Part shown: positions 40,574 to 50,746 of the stretch, piece after piece
How the letters are laid out: every line of letters begins with the position of its first letter
Position numbering within the stretch: the stretch's first letter is position 1
Source: Paludibacterium denitrificans
GTDB taxonomy: Bacteria; Pseudomonadota; Gammaproteobacteria; Burkholderiales; Chromobacteriaceae
Reading direction: 5' to 3'
Assembly: GCF_009707705.1 (NCBI RefSeq)
Contig: NZ_WLYX01000001.1
Span: 1,674,001 to 1,738,000, forward strand
DNA: 64,000 bases
The notes under the pieces: generated by a model
Database searches by the model: none
What the model saw: only the letters and a program-made list of their open reading frames with translations
What the model was told of the DNA's origin: nothing
Made by a program: the position numbers and the translations under genes

Positions 40574-41638
40574 ATGTCTTCAGAACAGCCTCACGGCCAG
40601 TCTCAGTTTTCCACCGAATCATCAAATCGTAGCGATGTGCCCTCTCCCTTGAACAAGCTAAAGCAGCGTCTGGATTATTACCTGCAGTTGCTGGGCATGC
40701 GCGGCAAGGGGCTGGTGTTGCTGGGCTGGATTATTGCCATTACCGGGTGAGCGCCGGTATTTACAAGGTGCAGCCGGATGAGCAGGGCGTGGTCATCCGC
40801 TTGGGTAAATGGGTGGATACCACCGGGGCGGGGTTGCACTATCACCTGCCATGGCCGCTGGAAACGGTGATCTTGCCCAAGGTGACCCAGATTAATCAGA
40901 TTCGCCCGGCCAATTCCTACGATGGTGCGCCCACCAGTTCGCCCGATTCACGTGAAAAACAGATGCTGACCGGCGATGAAAACATTGTCGAAGCGGACTG
41001 CGCGGTGTTTTGGCGGATCAAGGATGCGGGGCAATTCCTGTTCAAGGTCAATAATCCGGAAACCTCGTTGCGCATTGCCTCGGAAAGTGCATTGCGCGAG
41101 GTGGTGTCGCGTACGCCGATTCAGGCGGTGATGTCCAACCATCGGCAACAGGTGGCGGATGAAACCCGCAATCTGCTACAGCAGCGGCTGGATCAGGCGC
41201 AAACCGGCATTCTGGTGACGCAAGTGCAGTTGCAGCGTGTCGATCCGCCTTCTGCCGTGATTGATGCATTCAACGACGTGCAACGCGCCCGGGCCGATCA
41301 GGAGCGGGCCCGGAACGAGGCGCAAGCCTACAGCAATGACATTTTGCCGAAGGCGCGTGGCGAGGCGACGCGTATCCAGCAAGAAGCCGAGGCCTACAAG
41401 AGCCGGTGGTGAATCTGGCGCAGGGTGAGGCGAAACGTTTCGACTCGGTGTACCAGAGCTATGCCCGGCAGCCAAGGATGTCACCGCGTGGCGTCTGTAT
41501 CTGGAAAGCATGGATGAGGTGCTGAAGAAGGCCAGCAAAGTGATGATTGTGGATTCTTCCGGCAAGGGCATGAGCGGCGTGGTGCCTTATCTGCCGTTGC
41601 AGGACAAGGCCAAGCAGGCGGGCAAGGAGGGGCGCTAA
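40574..41638 (+). CDS. hflK: SPFH-domain protease modulator HflK (three indels)
   Basis: HflK and HflC form a membrane cage around FtsH. About 353 residues: a polar N-terminus, the membrane segment GLVLLGWIIAITW, then the SPFH core PDEQGVVIRLGKWVDTT, HYHLPWPLETV, NIVEADCAVFWRI and a coiled-coil part EATRIQQEAEAYKSRV. Near 40747 one T is missing (ACCTGGGTG expected in ITWVSAGIY). Near 41404 and 41468 one base each is missing in YKSRVVNL and QSYALAAKD. It is followed directly by hflC (start next to the stop) as in most proteobacteria, but lies outside the usual hfq-hflX context. Confidence 0.85.
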
Positions 41639-42517
41639 ATGGAAAAGCGTTGGCACGGTTTGGGGCTGCTGGCCGGTGTGGCGGCAATCTGGGGGCTTTC
41701 TTCCACCCTCTATACCTTATCGGAAGGGCAAAAGGCGCTGATTATCCGTTTGGGTGCGCCGATTGATGTCGATGCCCAGCCCGGGCTGAAGTTCAAGATG
41801 CCGCTGGTGGATAGCCTGCAGTTTTACGATACCCGGCTGCAAACGCTGGCGCCGCCGCCGGAGCAAGTGATTCTGGGCGATGAAAAGCGGCTGGAAGTGG
41901 AAACCTATACGCGTTACCGCATTGCCAACCCCTTGCGTTTTTATCAGGCCTTACGGACGGAAGAGCAGGCCAAGCTGCAACTGGGGCAACTGGTGAGTAC
42001 CTCGTTGAGACGCGAACTGGGTAAGGTGATGCTCAAGTCGCTGCTGTCGGAAGAGCGCAGCCGGATTGTGGAGCAAATCCAGTCCGAGGTGATGGAACGC
42101 GCCCGGCCACTGGGCATTGAGGTGACCGAGGTCCGTTTGCACCGTGCCGACTTGCCGCTGGAGACCAGTCAGGCCATTTATGACCGCATGAAGTCGTCGC
42201 GCCAGCAGGAGGCCAAGGAGCTGCGGGCGCAGGGGGTGCAGTGGGCGCAGGAAATCCAGTCCAAGGCGGAGGCGGAACGCACGGTGATTCTGTCGGAAGC
42301 GCAGCGGCAAAGTGCCATTATCCGGGGTGAGGGTGATGCCGCCGCCAACCAGATTCTGGCCCATGCCTTCAGCAAGGACCCGAAGTTCTACAAGTTTTAT
42401 CGCTCATTGCAGTCTTATCGGCAATCGTTGGCCGAATCGGCGCCAACGCTGGTGTTGTCACCCGATTCCGCACTGTTACACGACTTCAGGACAGGGTGGC
42501 TGGGAGCCAAGCGTTGA
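41639..42517 (+). CDS. hflC: SPFH-domain protease modulator HflC
   Basis: A 292-residue intact frame. The single membrane segment is GLLAGVAAIWGLSSTLYTL. The SPFH core has EGQKALIIRLGAPIDVDAQP, VETYTRYRIANPLRFYQ and VTEVRLHRADLPLETSQAIY. A coiled-coil EAERTVILSEAQRQSAIIRG follows, with AFSKDPKFYKFYRSLQSY near the end. These are HflC hallmarks. It sits directly after hflK and overlaps the NRAMP-like gene start. Confidence 0.93.
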   Translation: MEKRWHGLGLLAGVAAIWGLSSTLYTLSEGQKALIIRLGAPIDVDAQPGLKFKMPLVDSLQFYDTRLQTLAPPPEQVILGDEKRLEVETYTRYRIANPLRFYQALRTEEQAKLQLGQLVSTSLRRELGKVMLKSLLSEERSRIVEQIQSEVMERARPLGIEVTEVRLHRADLPLETSQAIYDRMKSSRQQEAKELRAQGVQWAQEIQSKAEAERTVILSEAQRQSAIIRGEGDAAANQILAHAFSKDPKFYKFYRSLQSYRQSLAESAPTLVLSPDSALLHDFRTGWLGAKR

Positions 42518-43777
42518 CCTCGCTGCCGCGGCCGGTGGATAGCCTGTGGCGCTCGTCATGGGCGCTGCAGCTGAAACGCTTTGCCGCTGCCTTGGGCCCC
42601 GGTGTCGTGGTCATGTTGGCCGATACCGATGCTCGGCAGCGTCATCACCGCCTCGCAAAGTGGCGCGCAATGGGGCTATCGGCTGCTGTTTTTGCAGTTT
42701 CTCATCATCCCGCTGTTATTCATTGTGCAGGAACTGACGGTGCGGCTGGCGCTGGCAACCGGCAAGGGCTACAGCGAGCTGATCCTGTTGCGCTGCGGAC
42801 GCTATTGGGCGCGCCTGTCCACGCTGGCACTGGTGGTTAGCTGTTTTGGTGCGCTGCTGACGCAGATGAGCGGGCTGGCGTCGGGCAGCTGTTTGGCGTG
42901 CCGGTATGGATGACCGTCAGCCTGCTGGCGGGTGCGCTGTTTCTGATGATTTGTAGCGGCAGCTATCAATCGGTGGAGCGTATTGCGCTGATTCTTGGCG
43001 TTTTTGAACTGGCGTTTCTGGCGGTAGCGTGGCGAGCCCATCCTGATACGCGGCAGATGTTCGGCCAACTTCAGCAGATTCCGTGGTCCAACGCCGACTA
43101 TCTGTATCTGCTGGCGGCCAATCTGGGCACCAGCGTGATGCCGTGGACGGTGTTCTATCAGCAGTCGGCGCTGATCGACAAAGGGCTGGATCTGACCGAT
43201 CTGAAATCGGCCCGGATCGATACCTTGCTGGGTGCGGTGTTGTGTCAGGTCATTACCGTGGCGGTGCTGATTGCCGCCGCGGCGGCGTTTGCCGCGCATG
43301 GTCGCGGCGTGTCGTTGCAGAGTATTCCGCAAATTGCCGCCGCGTTTACCGCCGTGCTGGGCGCCGATACCGGGCGCATGCTGTTTGCGCTGGCACTGAG
43401 TGGCGGCGCGTTGGTGGCCACCATCGTGGTCTGTCTGTCTTCGGCCTGGCGCTGGGAGAGGCCGCTAGCCAAGCGCCATTCGCTTGAACTGCAGCCACGG
43501 GAAGCGCCGTGGTTCTACGGCGCGTTCGGCATGATGTTGCTGCTCAGTGGCGTCGTGGTGGCCAGCGGTATCAATCTGGTCCGGCTGTCCATCGCCACGG
43601 CGGTGCTCAACGCCATGATGCTGCCGCTGGTGCTGGGCTTCCTGTTCTGGCTGGCTTGTCGCGAGTTGCCGGAAGCTCATCGTCTGAAAAACAGCTATCT
43701 TAGGCGTGGTGGCCACGCTGTTTTTGCTGACGGCCAGCATCGGCGTGTATGCCGGTGTTGCCGGGGCGTTCAATTAG
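42496..43777 (+). CDS. NRAMP-like divalent metal transporter (three scars)
   Basis: About 425 residues with eleven hydrophobic segments. The first-helix motif reads DTDAGSVITASQSGAQWGY (restored), not the DPGN seen in standard manganese NRAMPs. The sixth-helix region reads GTSVMPWTVFYQQSAL instead of MPH. These belong to a divergent NRAMP-related branch whose ion is not known to me. Scars: near 42631 (GCTCGGC for GCCGGC), near 42884 (4 bases lost in GLAGVGQLF) and near 43698 (CTTAGGC in YLAGVVATL). A GTG at 42496 or a TTG at 42514 could start it; both overlap hflC. Confidence 0.75.
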
Positions 43778-43801
43778 CCGATTTTTACAGGGATACTGCC
43801 G

Positions 43802-44887
43802 ATGGAGTTGGACAGCCTTACCCATTCGCTGGGCATGGGGATACAGGTCTTCTTTCTGGATCTGATCCTGAGTGGTGACAATGCGCTGGTCATTGCCATG
43901 GCCTGCCGCGCGTTGCCGCGGCACCTGATGAAAAAGGCCATGATTCTGGGCACCGGTTTTGCCATTGTGTTGCGCATCATGCTGACCACGATGGTGGGTA
44001 CCTTGATGCAGGTGGCGTTCGTCAAGCTGATGGGCGCGGCGCTGCTGTTGAGCATTGCCATCAAACTGATTCTTGGCGATGACGAGGAGGCCAAGACCGA
44101 GTATGCCGCGGCCGATCAGCTGTGGTCTGCTGTCATGGTGGTGGTGATGGCTGATCTGGTGTTGAGCCCGGATAACGTGGTCGCGCTGGCGGCCGCGGCG
44201 CAAGGCAGCGTGCTGTTTCTGGTGCTGGGCCTGCTCTGCAGCGTGCCGCTATTGATGTATGGCAGCTTTTTCATCACCCGCTTGCTGGATAACTACCCGA
44301 TTCTCATCCCGGCCGGGGGCGCCATGCTCGGCTGGATTGCCGGGCAGGTGGCGGTGACTGACCCGCTGATTGCCGACTGGATCAATACCCAGTCCCCGGC
44401 CTTGACCGTGGTCATCCCGGCCTTGTGCGTGCTGTTTGTGCTGGGCGAGAGCCGCATTATGCAGCAGACGCGGGTAGGGTTGGCCGAACCGCCCGCGCTG
44501 GGATGGTTTGACGGAATCGTGTCGCGGCTGTCACGTCTGGGAACGGCGGAGAACGAGGTTGCCAGCCAGCCGGTGCTGGTATCGGAGGCCGCCAGCGCGT
44601 CCATCGAGCCGAGCCTGCCAGCGCTGGCTGTGGCATTGCCGCTGGCCTCCCCCGCACTGGTGCCGTCTGGTGATCAGCCGTCGGAGGTGCCGCCGTCTGT
44701 CGCCGAGCCTGTTGCGCGGCCGCGTCGGGAGCTGCGGCAGAACTCGCCGGAACTGGTGTTCCTGTTGCGGATCGTGGTGGGGCTGGCGGTCGTTGTTGGC
44801 GTGTGTGTGCTCGGCTGGCTGGTTTATCATCTGATCAGCCGGGGCTTTTTGCCGACGCCAACACATCCGCACCGGCGTAATCACTAA
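43802..44887 (+). CDS. TerC-family integral membrane protein (YjbE type)
   Basis: A 361-residue intact protein. TerC motifs are ILSGDNALVIAMACRALP and DLVLSPDNVVALAAAA, whose Asp/Asn pairs are thought to bind metal, and GWIAGQVAVTDPLI. A long hydrophilic, Pro/Ala/Glu-rich stretch (about residues 245-315) separates the last membrane helix, ending in a His-rich tail (PTHPHRRNH). TerC members export manganese or aid metalation of secreted proteins. It lies 25 bp after the NRAMP-like gene on the same strand, suggesting a shared metal role. Confidence 0.88.
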   Translation: MELDSLTHSLGMGIQVFFLDLILSGDNALVIAMACRALPRHLMKKAMILGTGFAIVLRIMLTTMVGTLMQVAFVKLMGAALLLSIAIKLILGDDEEAKTEYAAADQLWSAVMVVVMADLVLSPDNVVALAAAAQGSVLFLVLGLLCSVPLLMYGSFFITRLLDNYPILIPAGGAMLGWIAGQVAVTDPLIADWINTQSPALTVVIPALCVLFVLGESRIMQQTRVGLAEPPALGWFDGIVSRLSRLGTAENEVASQPVLVSEAASASIEPSLPALAVALPLASPALVPSGDQPSEVPPSVAEPVARPRRELRQNSPELVFLLRIVVGLAVVVGVCVLGWLVYHLISRGFLPTPTHPHRRNH

Positions 44888-44957
44888 CGGGCGGTGCTTA
44901 AGCCGTGGCGCTGTGCCGATACCGCTGAACGATTTAACTCTTACCTGACGAACCTGT

Positions 44958-45797
44958 ATGGACTTCTTGCAAATTCTGGTCTTGGCGATTGTCCAAGGCG
45001 TAGCCGAGCTGCTGCCGGTTTCCAGCTCCGCCCATGTCATCGTGGCCGAAAAATTGATGGGCCTTGACCCCACCTCCCCGCAAATGACCTTGCTGCTGGT
45101 GATGCTGCATACCGGCACCATGTTTGCCGTGATTGCCTATTTCTGGGCGTCGTGGCGTAAAACCTACTTCGCGTCGACGCAGGCGTTCCGGCGCAATGCG
45201 CGCTATGTGGTGATGGCCACCGCCGTGACCGGCGTGGTGGGGCTGTCGCTGATGCAGGTCATCAAACATGTGGTGATGGGTAATGCGTCCTCGTTTGAAA
45301 TTGAACAGCTGTTTGGCAATTCCAGGCTGATGGCGGCGGCGCTGGCGGCGGCGGGTGTGCTGATTATCGTGTCTTCGCGGCTGAAGCCGGATGGCCACGA
45401 TGTCGCGGCCAAAAGTGCGCTGTGGATTGGCGCGGTGCAGGGGCTGTGCCTGCCGTTTCGCGGCTTTTCCCGTTCCGGCGCGACCATTTCCACCGGGCTG
45501 GCATTAGGGGTTTCGCGCCGCAATGCCGAAGAATTCAGCTTTGCGCTGGCCGTGGTGCTGACTCCGGCGGTGATCGTCAAGGAAGTCTGGCGGCTATACA
45601 AGGCACAAGCGGCCAGCACGCCGATGCACGCTGGCGAGCTGGTTCATCTGTTGACTCCCGGCCTGATCGGCATGGTATTGAGTTTTGTCGCCGGGCTGCT
45701 TGCCTTGCGCTGGTTGTCCCGCTGGCTGGAGCAGGGCCGCTGGCACCTGTTTGGCGGCTATTGCCTGCTGGCCTCGCTGGTGGTGCTTTGGGTGTAA
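44958..45797 (+). CDS. uppP: undecaprenyl-diphosphate phosphatase UppP (BacA)
   Basis: UppP dephosphorylates undecaprenyl diphosphate to recycle the cell-wall lipid carrier. The 279-residue frame is intact with eight helices. Catalytic motifs are QGVAELLPVSSSAHVIVAE and PFRGFSRSGATISTGLALG, both on opposite halves of an inverted repeat. The start MDFLQILVLAIVQGV is standard. The 70-bp gap before it carries a GCTTAAGC scar at 44896. Confidence 0.95.
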   Translation: MDFLQILVLAIVQGVAELLPVSSSAHVIVAEKLMGLDPTSPQMTLLLVMLHTGTMFAVIAYFWASWRKTYFASTQAFRRNARYVVMATAVTGVVGLSLMQVIKHVVMGNASSFEIEQLFGNSRLMAAALAAAGVLIIVSSRLKPDGHDVAAKSALWIGAVQGLCLPFRGFSRSGATISTGLALGVSRRNAEEFSFALAVVLTPAVIVKEVWRLYKAQAASTPMHAGELVHLLTPGLIGMVLSFVAGLLALRWLSRWLEQGRWHLFGGYCLLASLVVLWV

Positions 45798-45827
45798 AGC
45801 GCCAGCGTATGGTTTGCACCGATGAAA

Positions 45828-45850
45828 AAGAGGCCCGTCCGGGCCTCTTG
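45828..45850. terminator. bidirectional terminator between uppP and acr3
   Basis: AAGAGGCCCG and GGGCCTCTT form a stem flanked by GAAAAAG on one side. The two genes converge here. Confidence 0.8.
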
Positions 45851-45875
45851 TCATGTGTACGGCTACGGCCTGTGC

Positions 45876-46943
45876 TCAGGCGCGTTCGTACCACGGTTTG
45901 CTGGCATTGACGAGGCGTACCACCAGCAACATCACCGGCACTTCGATCAGCACGCCCACTACCGTAGCCAATGCCGCGCCGGACTGGAAACCAAACAGGC
46001 TGATGGCCGCGGCGACAGCCAATTCAAAGAAGTTGGAAGCGCCGATCAAGGCCGAAGGGCAGGCAACATTGTGTTTCTCGCCCAGCGCCCGGTTCAGACC
46101 ATAGGCCAGCGCCGAGTTGAACAGCACTTGGATCAGAATCGGCACGGCAAGCAAGGCGATGACCAGCGGTTGCTGCAGGATGGCTTGGCCCTGAAAGGCA
46201 AACAGCAACACCAGTGTGGCGAGTAGCGCGCTGATCGACCACGGGCCGATTCTGGCCATGGCGGCGTCAAACGTCGCCCGGCCCTTGGCCAGCAGGGCGC
46301 GGCGCCAGAGCTGGGCCAGCAGCACCGGGATGATGATATACAGCACGACCGACGTCACCAGCGTGGCCCACGGCACGCTGATTGCGGAAATGCCGAGCAG
46401 CAGGCCCACCAGCGGGGCGAAAGCCACCACCATGATGCCGTCGTTGAGTGCCACCTGCGACAGGGTAAACAGCGGATCGCCGCCAGTCAGACGGCTCCAG
46501 ACAAACACCATGGCGGTGCAGGGCGCAGCTGCCAGAAGAATCAGCCCGGCGATGTAGCTGTCCAGTTGTGCCGCAGGCAGCAGCGGGGCAAACAGATGGC
46601 GGATGAACAGCCAGCCCAGCAAGGCCATGGAAAAGGGTTTGACCAGCCAGTTGACGAACAGGGTCACGCCGATGCCGCGCAGGTGTTGGCGTACCTCATG
46701 CAGGGCGGAGAAATCCACCTTCACCAGCATCGGAATGATCATTACCCAGATCAGCAGGCCAACCGGCAGGTTCACCTTGGCCACTTCCAGTTGGCCGATG
46801 GCTTGAAATAATTGCGGCAGCCATTGCCCCGGGGCAATCCCGGCGACGATGCAGATTGCCACCCGTGCACTCAGATAGCGTTCGAAGAAGCTCATCGAGG
46901 CGCTGGCGGCCCGTTTGGCGGTGACTTCACATTGGGCAGACAT
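45876..46943 (-). CDS. acr3: arsenite efflux permease Acr3
   Basis: A 355-residue intact permease with ten hydrophobic segments. LAAAPCTAMVFVWSRLTGGD carries the conserved Cys of Acr3. VNWLVKPFSMALLGWLF and [19 protein letters not shown] are also family-specific. It extrudes arsenite alone or energised by ArsA. It is the last gene of the minus-strand ars operon. Confidence 0.95.
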   Translation of the reverse strand: MSAQCEVTAKRAASASMSFFERYLSARVAICIVAGIAPGQWLPQLFQAIGQLEVAKVNLPVGLLIWVMIIPMLVKVDFSALHEVRQHLRGIGVTLFVNWLVKPFSMALLGWLFIRHLFAPLLPAAQLDSYIAGLILLAAAPCTAMVFVWSRLTGGDPLFTLSQVALNDGIMVVAFAPLVGLLLGISAISVPWATLVTSVVLYIIIPVLLAQLWRRALLAKGRATFDAAMARIGPWSISALLATLVLLFAFQGQAILQQPLVIALLAVPILIQVLFNSALAYGLNRALGEKHNVACPSALIGASNFFELAVAAAISLFGFQSGAALATVVGVLIEVPVMLLVVRLVNASKPWYERA

Positions 46944-47062
46944 GAATAAGCGGTTTCCTGAGAGTTAGTGGGAGGCGGTAAGCCATGGCGCGGCAGATGG
47001 GTGGAACATGCGGTGGCAGCGAGGCCGCCACCGCCGTTGCGGGCGCTATGGCTGTATGGCCA

Positions 47063-48827
47063 TCATGCCTGATCGCCGCTTACCAGCTGGCGCAGGCGCT
47101 CCACGCCGACAGGCTCTTCGCGCAGCAACGGTACCACTGCGTAGCGCTGGGCATGCTGGCTGGCCACTGCCTCGATTTCCTTGCGTTCGTTGCGCGCCCG
47201 GCGGCGCAGCAACGGCGAGTGCACGGTGGTGGCGGCCACGCTATTGTTGATGACCCGTGCCCATGGCTCGATCTTAGGCGCGGCGCAGATCGGCCTGCAA
47301 ATTGGCGGCTTCCAGCACCGGCGTGGTTTCGGCCAACGTAACCAGCAGCACCTTGGTCTGTTTCGGGTCCTGCAACTGCATCATCGGCGTAACGTAGTGC
47401 ACGTTGCTGGCCCCCATCTGGCGCGTGATCTCGCGGTGATAGGCGCCGGTGGCATCGAGCAGCAGCAGGGTATGGCCGGTGGGAGCGGTATCCATGACCA
47501 CAAACTTCTTTTTGAGCTTCGCGGATCACGCGTGAGAAGGCCTGAAATACGGCGATTTCCTCGGTGCAGGGCGAACGCAGGTCCTCCTCCAGCAGCGCGC
47601 GGCCCTGGTCATCGAGTGCCGCGCCCTTGGTGGCGAGCACATGCTGGCGGTAACGCTCGGTTTCCGCATGCGGATCGATGCGGCTGACGGTCAGGTTGGC
47701 GAGCGAACCATTCAGCGTTTCCGTCAGGTGCGCAGCCGGATCGGAGGTGGTGAGGTGCACCGGCAGGCCGCGGTGAGCCAGTTCCACTGCCACCGCGGCG
47801 GCCATGGTAGTTTTGCCCACGCCGCCTTTGCCCATCAGCATCACCAGCCCGTGGCCGTCTGCCGCGATGTCATCCACCAGCGCCGACAGGCTGGGGACGT
47901 GCAGCGCCGCTGGCTCGTCCGCCGGGTCGGCATCGCTGGCGGTGCTGTCGTTCAACAACTGCCGCAGCGCGTCCAGTCCGACCAGATTGAAGGCCTTGAG
48001 TGCCAACTGGTCACAGGGGAGTGGTTGGAGGGCTGCGGGAATGTCGGCCAACGCGGCTTGCTCGCGCGCGGCGATGGCGGCGGCCAGTGCATCCTGCCCG
48101 GCTTCTTCGGCGGGCAGCACGCCATTGATGATCAGATATTGCTGCGACAGGCCAATGGCGGCCAGTTCCTCGTGGGTGCGGGCCACTTCACGCAGCGTGG
48201 CCGCTTGGGCGCGCGCTACCAGAATCAGCCGCGTGCGCTGTGGGTCGGCCAACGATTCGACCGCCGCCTTGTATTGGCTGCGCTGTTTTTCCAGTGCTGC
48301 GAGCGGGCCCAAGCAGGACGCATCGCCTTTGCCTTCTTCCAGAAAACCACTCCACGCGCCGGGCAATTGCAGCAAGCGGATGGTGTGCCCGGTGGGGGCC
48401 GTATCGAAAATGATGTGGTCGTACTCGCGAGTCAGCGCCGAGTCGGTCAGCAAGGCAGTGAACTCGTCAAACGCGGCAATTTCCGTGGTGCAGGCACCAG
48501 ACAACTGTTCCTCGATACCCTTGACCACGGTTTCCGGCAATACGCCGCGCACCGGCCCGACGATGCGGTCGCGATAGGCTTGTGCCGCCGCCTGCGGGTC
48601 GATTTCCAGCGCGGCCAGATGCTCGACGGCCGGGATGGCGGTGATCTGATTGCCGATGCGGATGCCAAATACCTGTCCTACATTGGAGGCCGGGTCGGTA
48701 CTGACCAGCAGCACGCGTTGGCTTCGGCCAACTGGATGGCGGTGGCGCAGGCAATCGAGGTTTTGCCGACGCCACCTTTGCCGGTGAAGAACAGAAAGCG
48801 TGGTGGGCGGTCGAGAAAGTGCAGCAT
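47063..48827 (-). CDS. arsA: arsenite-pump ATPase ArsA (three breaks)
   Basis: ArsA is a two-domain ATPase that drives arsenite out through the permease. About 588 residues. It starts MLHFLDRPPRFLFFTGKGGV with GKGGVGKTS (Walker A1); the second is [17 protein letters not shown]. The DTAPTGHT signal occurs twice, and the ACTTEIAAF and PCTEEIAVF cysteines bind arsenite. Breaks: a 4-base loss near 48720 where QLAEAGQRVLL needs GCCGGCC, one extra A in a run near 47514, and CCTAAG for CCGGC near 47275 in LRRAGIEPW. The last 70 residues (VINNSVAATTVHSPLLRRRA) end SGDQA. Confidence 0.92.
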
Positions 48828-48848
48828 GAGCGAGGCTCCCGGTTGGGG

Positions 48849-49218
48849 TTAGCAGCAATGACTACCAGAACAACATCCGCCCTCGGCGGGTTTTTCCGTC
48901 ACGGCAAACTGGCTGATTGCCTACCAGCGCGCCAATTCGGCCCGACGCGGATAGCGGCTTAAGCCAGCGCCACGGCACCGTCCAGCAGAATCAACGGCAG
49001 GGCGTCCGGCCCGCTGCGCTCGAGAAATGCCTTGACCACGGGCTGCTCGGCAAAGACCAATGGCTGCTGCGCCAGATTGAAGCGTTCGATCTGCGCGCCG
49101 TGTTGGGTGGCCCAGGGCGACATCGGCGGCAAAGGTGACCAACGCCCTGGTCCACCTCGGTACCGCAGACGCCGCTGCTGCAGCATAGTGCCGGGTCAAA
49201 AACCTGAATCGTTGTCAT
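48849..49218 (-). CDS. arsD: arsenite metallochaperone ArsD (four motif breaks)
   Basis: ArsD hands arsenite to ArsA. It starts MTTIQVFDPALCCSSGVCGT, with the vicinal Cys12-Cys13 and Cys18 that bind arsenic. The middle reads ERFNLAQQPLVFAEQPVVKA and the end GGCCSGSHCC, with two further Cys pairs. About 120 residues. Four breaks occur: an extra G at CCAGG near 49146, an extra C at CCTGG near 49123, GCTTAAGC at 48957 and an in-frame TAG near 48928 (GTAGGC for GCCGGC in RWPAIS). It lies between arsC and arsA, as usual. Confidence 0.88.
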
Positions 49219-49230
49219 GGCAGGATTCCT

Positions 49231-49708
49231 TTAGGCGGTAAGAGTGGCAATCTGGTCCATGGCCGCTTTCAGGGCGGCCTTATCATGTTGCAGCGTATCC
49301 AGCGGCAAGGCCAGAAACGCTTCGATGCGCGCACGCAGGGTGCGGTAGGCACTCAGGAAGGCCGCATCGATTTGTTCATCGCTGCCGCTGGCGTGTGCCG
49401 GGTCATCCACGCCCCAGTGGCTGCGCAGTACCGGCCCAGATAGGCCGGGCAGGTTTCGCTTACCGCGTTGGCGCACACGGTGATGACGATATCCGGCGTG
49501 GCTTACAGGTTGTCCCACGATTTGCTGTGATAGCCGGTGGTGGCGATGCCTTCGCGCGCCAGCAGTGCCAGCGAGCGCGGATGTACGTAGCCCGCTGCTG
49601 GCTGCTGACCGCTCATGGCGTGCCAATTGGCCGGTGCCGGGTGGTTGAAGGTGGCTTCGGCCAGAATGGAGCGGCACGAGTTACCGGTACACAAAAAAGG
49701 ATGTTCAT
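49231..49708 (-). CDS. arsC: thioredoxin-type arsenate reductase ArsC (several breaks)
   Basis: ArsC reduces arsenate to arsenite through cysteine thiols. The N-terminus reads MNILFLCTGNSCRSILAEAT after restoring one T; the P-loop CTGNSCRS is that of low-molecular-weight phosphatase-like reductases. GIATTGYHSKSWDNL and VITVCANAVSETCPAYLG follow, with the redox cysteines, then GVDDPAHASGSDEQIDAAFL. About 158 residues. Breaks: one T lost in a T run near 49697, GTAAGCC near 49505 (GCCGGC scar) and one C lost near 49440. It overlaps nothing and follows arsR after 4 bp. Confidence 0.88.
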
Positions 49709-49712
49709 GCGT

Positions 49713-50080
49713 TCAGCCCTCGGTGGTGGATGGCAGCGGTGGCAGTAGTGCCGGGGCACAGCAGGAGGCGGCGCGTAGCTCGGCACAGTGCTCGGGGTGT
49801 CCGGCGCAGCATTCCTCGGTCAGGTAGGCGATCAGCTCCAGCATCAGGCTCAGGTTGGCGCGGTAGCGCTGGAAGCGGCCTTCCTGCTGGACGGTGATCA
49901 GCCCGGCATGCAGCATGCCTTTGAGATGGAACGACAGGTTATTGGCCGGTAGCGCCAGGTGCTGGCGATCTGTCCGGCGACCATGCCTTCCAGCCCGCAT
50001 TTGACCAGCAGGCGATAGATGTCCAGCCGGATGGGCGAGGACAGCGATTCAAAAATTTGCGTGGCGCTTTGCTTTTCCAT
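49713..50080 (-). CDS. arsR: arsenic-responsive repressor ArsR
   Basis: A winged-helix repressor of about 121 residues. IFESLSSPIRLDIYRLLVKC and LALPANNLSFHLKGMLHAGL form the DNA-binding core. C-terminal cysteines (EECCAGHPEHCAELRAASCC) are a plausible arsenite site, different in place from E. coli ArsR. One C is missing near 49962, where AGQIASTLALP needs CCCTGG. It starts the operon arsR-arsC-arsD-arsA-acr3. Confidence 0.9.
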
Positions 50081-50108
50081 ATTTCAACTATACAAGTTTT
50101 ATTGAAAT
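50081..50108 (-). promoter_or_regulatory. candidate ArsR operator
   Basis: ATTTCAA and TTGAAAT form an inverted repeat across 28 bp immediately before the arsR start. The position and AT-rich dyad fit autoregulation by ArsR. Confidence 0.55.
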
Positions 50109-50169
50109 GATGTCCAGCAGACGGCTCCGGCGCGTGATGCGTTGCGAGTAGCCCCGCCGTCAGACGCGG

Positions 50170-50556
50170 TTATTGCCCGTCGTAGCGCTGCTGCGCTTGC
50201 AATACGGCTTCGATATGTTGTTCCGCCCAGTCGGTCAGCGTATTGAGGGTTTCGGCCAACGTTTGCCCCAACGGCGTCATCGCATACTCGACGGAAATCG
50301 GCGTGCTGGCCAAGACGGTGCGGGTGATGAGTCCATCACGTTCCAGCCGTTTCAGGGTTTGTGACAGGACTTTTTGCGATAGCCCTTCGATACGGCGCAG
50401 CAGCGCATTAAAGCGCATCGGCTGCTCGGTCAGTATTCCCAGAATCAGCACGGTCCATTTGTCGGCGATGCGGTCGAGCACAAAGCGCGTGGGGCATTGT
50501 TTGCAGTAGGGGTTCCGAGCCAGCTTACTGGCATCCGGCGCGGTCTGCTCGGGCAT
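50170..50556 (-). CDS. HxlR-family transcriptional regulator
   Basis: A winged-helix protein of 128 residues from MPEQTAPDASKL. NPYCKQCPTRFVLDRIADKW, LILGILTEQPMRFNALLRRI and LSQKVLSQTLKRLERDGLI form the HxlR domain, with VEYAMTPLGQTLAETL following. The start at 50556 has AGGAA a few bases upstream; an ATG at 50586 is possible. It is divergent from the flavodoxin-like gene, whose control it probably exerts; the Cys pair near the start may sense thiol or quinone stress (inference). Confidence 0.85.
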   Translation of the reverse strand: MPEQTAPDASKLARNPYCKQCPTRFVLDRIADKWTVLILGILTEQPMRFNALLRRIEGLSQKVLSQTLKRLERDGLITRTVLASTPISVEYAMTPLGQTLAETLNTLTDWAEQHIEAVLQAQQRYDGQ

Positions 50557-50628
50557 GGTGGTTTCCTGCGGGTAACTTGGTGACATTGGAGTGCGTTCTT
50601 TACGCCTGCGGCAGGCTTTGCTAAAAAG

Positions 50629-50643
50629 GTATCTGTTGGATAC
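50629..50643. promoter_or_regulatory. candidate HxlR operator
   Basis: GTATC and GATAC are spaced by TGTTG in the divergent gap, and another GTATC follows at 50647. Such short dyads are typical of HxlR-type sites. Confidence 0.45.
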
Positions 50644-50746
50644 GTAGTATCTTTTTAACACCAAAAGATGGCTGATACCAAACCGGGCGTGGGCTTACCT
50701 GCCGCGCGTGGCACTATCTTGATTTCAACCCGAAAGAGAGCAAACC

